Source: CAVTAV01 sp963732795 (lineage in GTDB: Bacteria; Pseudomonadota; Alphaproteobacteria; CAVTAV01). From it: 64,000 nt of DNA. The notes beneath the pieces were generated by a model. It saw only the letters and a list, made by a program, of their open reading frames with translations. It ran no database searches and was not told the DNA's origin. The stretch is from the NCBI GenBank assembly GCA_963732795.1, contig CAVTAV010000006.1, positions 744,001-808,000 of the forward strand, written 5' to 3'. Shown here piece by piece: positions 57,857 through 64,000 of this stretch (its first letter is position 1; every line of letters starts with the position of its first letter). The position numbers and the translations under genes were made by a program.

Positions 57857-58738
57857 ATGGCCGAAACACCGATCGTAACGCGCTTCGCCCCGAGCCCGAC
57901 GGGGCTTCTGCATATCGGCCATGCCTATTCGGCCTGTCTGGGCTATGAGACGGCCAAGGCTTCAGGCGGCCGGTTTCTCCTGCGCTTCGAGGATATCGAC
58001 ACGACCCGCTGCCGGCCGGAATTCGAGGCGGCGATCCTGGAGGATCTGGCCTGGCTCGGACTTTCCTGGGAGACGCCCGTGCGCCGGCAATCCGAGCATT
58101 TCGCGGATTACCGCGCGGCGCTCGGCCGGCTCGACGAGACGGGCGTGCTCTACCCCTGCTTCTGCACCCGAGCCGAAATCGCCGCCGAAATCGCCCGCAG
58201 CCCCTCGGCGCCGCACGGACCCGAGGGCCCGCTTTATCCCGGCACCTGCCGAGGCCTGAGTCTGGAGGAACGCCGGGGGAGGATCGAGGCCGGCGAGCCT
58301 TATGCCTTGCGACTCGACGTGTCGGCGGCGATGGCGCGGGTCTCCGGCACGCTGTCCTGGCAGGACCGTCACGCCGGCAAGGTGATCGCCCAGCCCGAAA
58401 GTCTCGGCGACGTGGTGCTCGCACGGAGGGACGTGCCGGCGAGCTATCACCTGGCGTCCGTGGTCGATGATCATCTCCAGGGTGTGACACTGGTCGTGCG
58501 CGGTGAGGATCTGTTCCCGGCGACCCATGTCCATAGCCTGCTGCAGGCTCTGCTTGGCTACGAGCCGCCGGCCTATCATCATCATGGCCTGCTTCTGGAC
58601 GCGGAAGGAAAGCGCTTCGCCAAGCGCGACAAATCCGTGACTCTGGCGAGTTTGCGGGCCGCGGGTGTCGATCCCGAAGCGCTTGTCAAACGCCTGAAGC
58701 CCGGCCGCATGACGTGGACGACGTCGGGTGAGGCGTGA
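57857..58738 (+). CDS. gluQ: Glutamyl-Q tRNA(Asp) synthetase
   Basis: 293 residues. It attaches glutamate to queuosine at position 34 of tRNA-Asp. The class I synthetase core has FAPSPTGLLHIGHAYSA (HIGH), the RFEDIDTTRCRPEFE block, zinc Cys in YPCFCTRAEI...YPGTCR, and the KMSKS-like KRFAKRDKSVTLASLR. It lacks the C-terminal anticodon domain of GltX, as expected. Functionally linked to queG (queuosine). Divergent from the HerA-like gene. Confidence 0.94.
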   Translation: MAETPIVTRFAPSPTGLLHIGHAYSACLGYETAKASGGRFLLRFEDIDTTRCRPEFEAAILEDLAWLGLSWETPVRRQSEHFADYRAALGRLDETGVLYPCFCTRAEIAAEIARSPSAPHGPEGPLYPGTCRGLSLEERRGRIEAGEPYALRLDVSAAMARVSGTLSWQDRHAGKVIAQPESLGDVVLARRDVPASYHLASVVDDHLQGVTLVVRGEDLFPATHVHSLLQALLGYEPPAYHHHGLLLDAEGKRFAKRDKSVTLASLRAAGVDPEALVKRLKPGRMTWTTSGEA

Positions 58739-58861
58739 TACAAACGTCCCGCACTGATTTTTCCGTGAGCGCTTCGTCGAGTGGGTTGCCCTGGTCCGCT
58801 TGATATCCGGCAGCCCGCATCGGCGCATCACGCTCCTCGACACCATCCAAGGAGAGCGACC

Positions 58862-59527
58862 ATGAGCTTGCGTATCAATATGACGGCGCCGGATTTCACC
58901 GCCGAAACCTCTCAAGGGCCGATCAAGTTCCATGACTGGATCGGCGATTCCTGGGCGATCCTGTTCTCGCATCCCAAGGACTTCACGCCGGTCTGCACCA
59001 CCGAGCTCGGCTATATGGCCGGCCTGAAGCCGGAATTCGACAAGCGCAACACCAAGATCATCGGCCTCTCGGTCGATCCCGTGTCGAGCCATTCCAAATG
59101 GCTGATCGATATCGAGGAGAGCCAGGGCCACAAGGTGACCTATCCGCTGATCGGCGATTCCGATCTCAAGGTCGCCAAGCTCTACGACATGCTGCCGGCG
59201 GAAGAGGGCGACTCCTCCGAGGGCCGCACCGCCGCGACCAACGCCACCGTGCGCTCGGTCTTCATCATCGGCCCGGACAAGAAAATCAAGGCCATGCTCA
59301 CCTATCCGATGAGCTCGGGCCGCAATTTCGACGAGGTGCTTCGGCTCCTGGACTCGATGCAGCTCACCGCGAAATACAGCGTGGCGACCCCGGTCAACTG
59401 GAAGAACGGCCAGGACGTCATCATCGCGCCGTCGGTCTCGGACGAGGAAGCCAAGACCAAGTTCCCATCAGGCTGGCGGTCTCCGAAGCCCTATATCCGG
59501 TTGACCAAGCAGCCGGGGGCGAACTAA
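58862..59527 (+). CDS. 1-Cys peroxiredoxin (Prx6-type)
   Basis: 221 residues. Peroxidatic Cys in SHPKDFTPVCTTELGYMAGL, then IGLSVDPVSSHSKWLIDIEE, a conserved Arg in GRTAATNATVRSVFIIGPDKK, and the C-terminal domain NWKNGQDVIIAPSVSDEEAKTKFPSGW typical of Prx6/AhpC-like 1-Cys enzymes. Reduces peroxides with an unspecified thiol donor. AAGGAGAG lies before the ATG. Confidence 0.95.
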   Translation: MSLRINMTAPDFTAETSQGPIKFHDWIGDSWAILFSHPKDFTPVCTTELGYMAGLKPEFDKRNTKIIGLSVDPVSSHSKWLIDIEESQGHKVTYPLIGDSDLKVAKLYDMLPAEEGDSSEGRTAATNATVRSVFIIGPDKKIKAMLTYPMSSGRNFDEVLRLLDSMQLTAKYSVATPVNWKNGQDVIIAPSVSDEEAKTKFPSGWRSPKPYIRLTKQPGAN

Positions 59528-59536
59528 GAAGGTCAG

Positions 59537-59627
59537 CGTCATTCCGGGCTTGACCCGGAATCCAGCTAGGTGCTGTCAAAGCGGCGCATGCATGGACTCC
59601 AGATCAGGTCCGGCGTGACAATGGTGC
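59537..59627. repeat. Intergenic repeat, class B-related
   Basis: GTCATTCCGGGCTTGACCCGGAATCC and the distant CCAGATCAGGTCCGGCGTGAC form a stem-loop like the other class B elements, though with little identity outside the ends. Confidence 0.5.
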
Positions 59628-59667
59628 GCATCCAGTTGGGCGCGTTCGTCGATAAGGAATGCGGGCA

Positions 59668-62096
59668 ATGAGAATCATGTGCATTGCCGTCTTATTGCTC
59701 GTCGGAGTGGCCGTTGTCTGCCCGAGCGCCTTTGCGACCAGGATTTCTCAAAGAGACTACGACTTCTTCCGGAAGAAATCGGACGCGGAATATGGCACTG
59801 ACACTCAGGATCTTGAGCAGCAGTTCTACTGGATAAGCGCGGGCGCTAAAAATCCGGAAGCGGCGATCGACCGTTTCAGCCGTCGATTGCGAGTCTCGGT
59901 CGACACCGCCGCGGCCTATGCCGATGCCATCATAAAGGCTGTGAAATTCCGGGACGCTTGCGATCGTGAGCGCATTACGGGCCAGTGCAACTTTACGCCC
60001 CACACTCCTCTTTACGACGCTTTGCGGGGCGCAGGATTTTTGGACAAGAGCGGCGCAGTCGCCATAGTGATCGGCAAGTCCTTACCACGGCGGACTCAAT
60101 CGGCGGATCAGGTGCGTCGCCGGTTCATAAAGGTGGTCGTCACTCATCCGGCCCGCGCCGACATCTTGAAAAAGCTCTTCGATTATGACGAAGAGCCGAT
60201 CTGGGAAGCAGCCCACTTGGCGCTGGACCCACGAGACGCCGCCTTTGCGAATGACGTTTTCGACAAGATTGCGCGCGGCGATCTCTACCACGGCTCCGAT
60301 TGGAGCGGCAGCCGAATGGCGGCACTCGATATGGCGCGCCGGGAGGTAGGAGCCGCGCGCAATACCGGTGACGCCTATGTTGGCTATACGAAAGCGATCA
60401 TGGCCTTGCAGCTTCGGCTGGGGCTCGGCGCCGATGCCGTCGATACCTATCGCAAAATGGCTCCGCGCCTTCGGGGGATCTTTTCGAACCGGAAAAAGGC
60501 AACAACGGTCTGCCCGAGATGGGCGACCTGGCGCTCGATCTTGCGGCCGCACTCTTTGAAAGCGGAGATAATGCCACCGCATTGTCGATGTTGAGTGCCT
60601 ACGAGAAGACCTATGCGAGTAAGAGCCGTAAATCCAACTTCGGTCAGTGGCAACGATATGCGGCACTCAGGGAAATCATGTCGCCGTCGCTGTCCGAGGA
60701 CGGCCTGTACGACATGTTTATCGATGGGCGGCGACCGGGCGATCCTCCCGTCAAGGCGGAGGAAAGCAGCCCACATCTTGGTCAGGGCGCCGGTTGGTTG
60801 TTTGCGCTAAATTTAGGCGGCCCGACCGTTCGAGTCGCTGCCGCAACGTATCTCTTAGAGCACGATCAACGCGACATGGCGGCGTTTCTCCTGGATTACC
60901 GGTCGTACGGCCTTAGCCACCAATCCCCGGATTCCTATTCGGCAAACCTCGACTTGATGCAGGCGGACTTCGAGGTGCGGCGGGACCATTGGAAAGCGCG
61001 AATCGATCAAGCCGCGCAATCACTGAGGGCTCTGGCGAAGAAGGCAGGGACATCGTCTCCCGGCAAGTCGGCCGCGCGACCGGATTTGCCCGAACCCTAC
61101 ACGGTCCATACGTTGGCGGTGCGATATCGGCGCGATCAGGCTAGTTCAAGATCTCAGAGCCCCCACCCTCCCAACAAAATCGACTTTCCGGTCGATCGCC
61201 GTCAGGTCGTTCGTTACGAGGAGGAAGCCGGCGAGCATATGATCATCTACGCGTCCTCCGCGCTGGAGAGCCCCGGCGAGGTGCCCGCCGAAGGGTATTG
61301 GTTTCAGAGTACGCGAGATCGTGGTAAGACGTGGGAACGACCGGTCTATCTTGGCCTGCAGCAATACTTTCCGTATGTGGTCGTCCCCAATTCCAACTTG
61401 CCACTACTGAACGGAGATACCTTGAACGTCGAGGTTCGCCGACGCGAGATCGACCCTGCGTCCATCACCTTTCCACCGGTTGGGCTCTCGTTCAAACAGG
61501 ACCAAGGAAATCTCTATCTAAGCTTCGACCTCGCGACGCTGCTGCGCGACAGCGATTCGGACGGCTTTACCGATTTGGTCGAACGTCACCTCGGCCTCAA
61601 CCCCGATAGCGCCGATTCGGATGGCGACGGCATCGACGACTATCACGATCCGCTGCCGCTGACGGCTTACAGTCCAGGGGGTTCCGACGACGACAAGGAC
61701 TTCGCATATGCAGTCCTGCACGAGATCGTTGGTTATGACCGCCAGGCGATCGTCGTCCAGCCGCGCCAGCCAGGGGCGAAGCCAAACATCGAAGATTTAT
61801 TGGCACTTCCAAACCGGCCTATCGAGCACGGCGTTATGTTTCTGATGGCCGATCCTAAGCTCTTCGCGGGCGTCAAGGTTCCGTTTCGACTTCTCGTCTA
61901 CAAGAGCGCGGATGACCATCCGGTCGGCGATGGCAATGCGCCGTTCTACCCCGTGCAGATTTTGAACGTCTTTTCGAGGCGGGACGGCAGCGAACGGTTC
62001 GTGATCTGGTCGGCATCATGGACGGGCGGCTCGTTTGTCGTCCGTTGCAAAGGCGGCCAGTGTCAGACCGAGGTCCTGTCGCGCTGGATCACCTGA
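59668..62096 (+). CDS. Large secreted protein with thrombospondin type 3 repeats (one apparent deletion)
   Basis: About 809 residues after repair. A signal peptide (MCIAVLLLVGVAVVCPSAFA) is followed by a helical, TPR-like region (about residues 25-420). Then comes a beta-rich part (YEEEAGEHMIIYASSALESPGE), a calcium-binding thrombospondin type 3 segment DSDSDGFTDLVERHLG and DSADSDGDGIDDYHDP, and a C-terminal domain ending GGQCQTEVLSRWIT. The frame break is at about 60476 in a G run, where one base is missing. Unknown function; the protein is a lineage-specific-looking exported protein with no recognisable neighbours. The ATG at 59668 has AAGGA eight bases upstream. Confidence 0.75.
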
Positions 62097-62103
62097 CGTC
62101 TGT

Positions 62104-64000
62104 CTATTCAGCCTGCGCTTCGACCAGCCCGATGATGTCGCCCATGATTTCGTCGAGTTGGTAGTCTTTGGGCGTGTAGACGCCCGCCACACCGAGCGAC
62201 TTCAGCTTGGCTTCGTCCTCCACCGGGATGATCCCGCCGGCGACGACGGGGACGTCGTCGAGGCCGGCCTTGTGCATCCGGGTCATGACGTCGCCGATCA
62301 GGCTGACATGGCTGCCGGAGAGAATGGAGAGGCCGACGACATGGACGCCTTCTTCGAGCGCCGCGTTGACGATCTGCGCGGGGGTCAGGCGGATGCCTTC
62401 GTAAACGACCTCCATGCCGCAGTCCCGCGCGCGGACGGCGATCTGCTCGGCGCCGTTGGAATGACCGTCGAGGCCGGGCTTGCCGATCAGGATCTTCAAA
62501 CGCCGGCCGAGCTTCTCCGAGACGGCTTCGACGCGTTTCCTGAGAGCTCGCGATGTCCTTGACTCCGGCCGCGCCCGCCGCGCCCGAGGCTCCGCCGATT
62601 CCGGTCGGCGCACGATATTCGCCATAGACCTCGCGCAAAATCCCGGCCCATTCGCCGGTGGTGACGCCCGCCTCGGCGGCGGCGATCGAGACCGGCATGA
62701 TGTTGCGACCCTCGGCGGCGGCGGAGCGGAGATCGTCGAGCGCGGCTTTCACGGCCTTCTCGTCGCGGGTCGAGCGCCACAGTTTGAGGCTTTCGATCTG
62801 GGAAATCTCTGCGCCTTCGTCCACCGTCAGGATCTGCTCATTGATGCCCGTGGTAAGCGGCGAGGGCGCGGTTTCGGTGAAGGCGTTGACGCCGACCACG
62901 ATCTGCTCGCCGGACTCAATTGCAGCCAGCCGCGCGGCATTCGAGGCGACGAGCCGCTCCTTCATATAGCTCGATTCGACCGCCGCCACCGCGCCGCCCA
63001 TGGCCTCGATCCGGGCAAGCTCCTGTCTGGTCTCGGCCTTGAGCTCTTCGACCTTCGCCTCGATCACCGGCGAGCCGGTGAAGATGTCGTCATAGTCGAG
63101 GAGATCGGTCTCGTGGGCCACGATCTGCTGGAGGCGCAGGCTCCATTGCTGATCCCAGGGCCGCGGCAGGCCCAAGGCCTCGTTCCAAGCCGGGAGCTGC
63201 ACAGAGCGGGCGCGGGCGTCCTTGGAAAGAACGACGGCCAGCATTTCGAGCAGGATCCGATAAACGTTGTTCTCCGGTTGCTGCTCGGTGAGGCCGAGGC
63301 TGTTCACCTGGACCCCGTAGCGGAACCGCCGGTACTTCTCGTCCTCGATGCCATAGCGCTCCCGCGTCAGCTCGTCCCAGAGCTCGACGAAGGCGCGCAT
63401 CTTGCACATCTCGGTGATGAATTTGAGCCCGGCATTGACGAAGAAGCTGATGCGGCCGACGACCTTCGGGAAATCCGCCGCGCTCACCTGGCCCGAGTCC
63501 CGCACCGCATCCAGCACGGCGATCGCCGTCGCCAGTGAAAAGGCGAGCTCCTGCACCGGCGTCGCGCCCGCCTCCTGCAGATGGTAAGAGCACACATTCA
63601 TGGGATTCCATTTCGGAATCTCCTTGTAGGTGTAGGACGCGATATCGGTGATGAGCTTGAGGCTCGGCCCGGGCGGGAAGATGTATGTGCCGCGGCTCAG
63701 ATATTCCTTCATGATGTCGTTCTGGACCGTGCCCGACAGCGCCGACGGCGACACGCCCTGCTCCTTGGCGAGCGCGACATAGAGCGAGAGCAGCCAGGCG
63801 GCCGTCGCGTTGATCGTCATGGACGTGTTCATGCGGTCCAAGGGGATGCCGTCGAACAGCGCCCGCATGTCGCCCAGATGCCCGATCGGCACGCCGACCT
63901 TGCCGACCTCGCCTTTCGCAAGCTCGTGGTCGCTGTCGTAGCCGGTCTGAGTCGGCAGATCGAAGGCGACCGACAAGCCGGTCTGACCCTTCTCCAGATT
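62104..64000 (-). CDS. ecm: Ethylmalonyl-CoA mutase-type B12-dependent mutase, N-terminus outside window (one apparent +1 insertion)
   Basis: Adenosylcobalamin-dependent acyl-CoA mutase. The catalytic barrel includes SVAFDLPTQTGYDSDHELAKGEVGKVGV, LFDGIPLDRMNTSMTINATAAWLLSLYVA, YKEIPKWNPMNVCSYHLQEAGATPVQELAF. The B12-binding domain follows with KILIGKPGLDGHSNGAEQIAVRARDCGMEVVYEG and the lower-ligand His in GLDGHSN. MNTSMTINATAAWLL is the text of ethylmalonyl-CoA mutase (MeaA) rather than methylmalonyl-CoA mutase (usually SVSMTMNGAV). This points to the ethylmalonyl-CoA pathway for C2/C1 assimilation. An extra A near 62551 separates the two domains' frames. The start is beyond the right edge. 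Confidence 0.88.

Overview
The window is high-GC DNA from the chromosome of an alphaproteobacterium. Several features point there: a GcrA cell-cycle regulator, a SAM-II riboswitch in front of metZ, an argD-argF-hslO operon, an ethylmalonyl-CoA-mutase type enzyme, a MOFRL-type glycerate kinase and Coq7. Nothing fixes the order or genus. No rRNA, CRISPR array, complete insertion sequence or replication origin was seen.

Layout. 1-3553: gltB, entering from the left edge. 3.6-8.3 kb: a PadR regulator, a GST-queG pair, a TPR lipoprotein-like or secreted protein, and three tandem DUF3237 paralogues. 8.5-16.6 kb: an FprA-type ferredoxin/NADP reductase, clpB with a likely heat-shock promoter, a MarR regulator, an NlpC/P60 hydrolase, an alpha/beta hydrolase, glycerate 2-kinase and tRNA-Gly. 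16.8-21.2 kb: a radical SAM protein, then a SAM-II riboswitch with terminator leading metZ, followed by apaG, folE and an exported methyltransferase-like protein. 21.3-27.5 kb: an HTH regulator coupled to a hydrolase, hslO, argF, argD, an ABC-2 permease and gcrA. 27.5-29.6 kb: an atypical NarL-type regulator and a truncated tyrosine integrase. 29.6-40.6 kb: mixed redox and sulfur metabolism (MDR dehydrogenase, persulfide dioxygenase-rhodanese, sulfotransferase, double-GFA protein, SoxC-like molybdoenzyme plus cytochrome c, GST) and several exported hydrolases. 40.7-53.6 kb: an aromatic-catabolism island. 53.6-64 kb: tRNA-Leu, DedA, dsbB, coq7, an HNH nuclease, a HerA-like ATPase, gluQ, a 1-Cys peroxiredoxin, a large secreted protein with thrombospondin-type-3 calcium repeats, and a B12-dependent mutase (probably ethylmalonyl-CoA mutase) running off the right edge.

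The most striking structural signal is at 40.7-53.7 kb. A 23-base exact piece of the tRNA-Leu gene at 53609-53695 recurs in the same orientation at 40667-40689, extending to 29 bases with one mismatch. Between the two copies lie thirteen genes for aromatic degradation: two FAD monooxygenases, an extradiol-dioxygenase-like protein, two FAH-family enzymes, an ACMSD-type amidohydrolase, a GST, a cupin, an epimerase, two metallo-beta-lactamase-fold hydrolases, GlcG and a LysR regulator. This looks like a tRNA-integrated island that has lost its integrase.

A technical warning applies to the whole window. About twenty single-base indels, mostly one-base insertions, break otherwise intact conserved genes (gltB, queG, hslO, argF/hslO junction, coq7, the mutase and others). 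Correcting them restores full-length families with lengths divisible by three, so they are most likely consensus errors. None was found inside the island. These genes are listed as CDS with their joints described.
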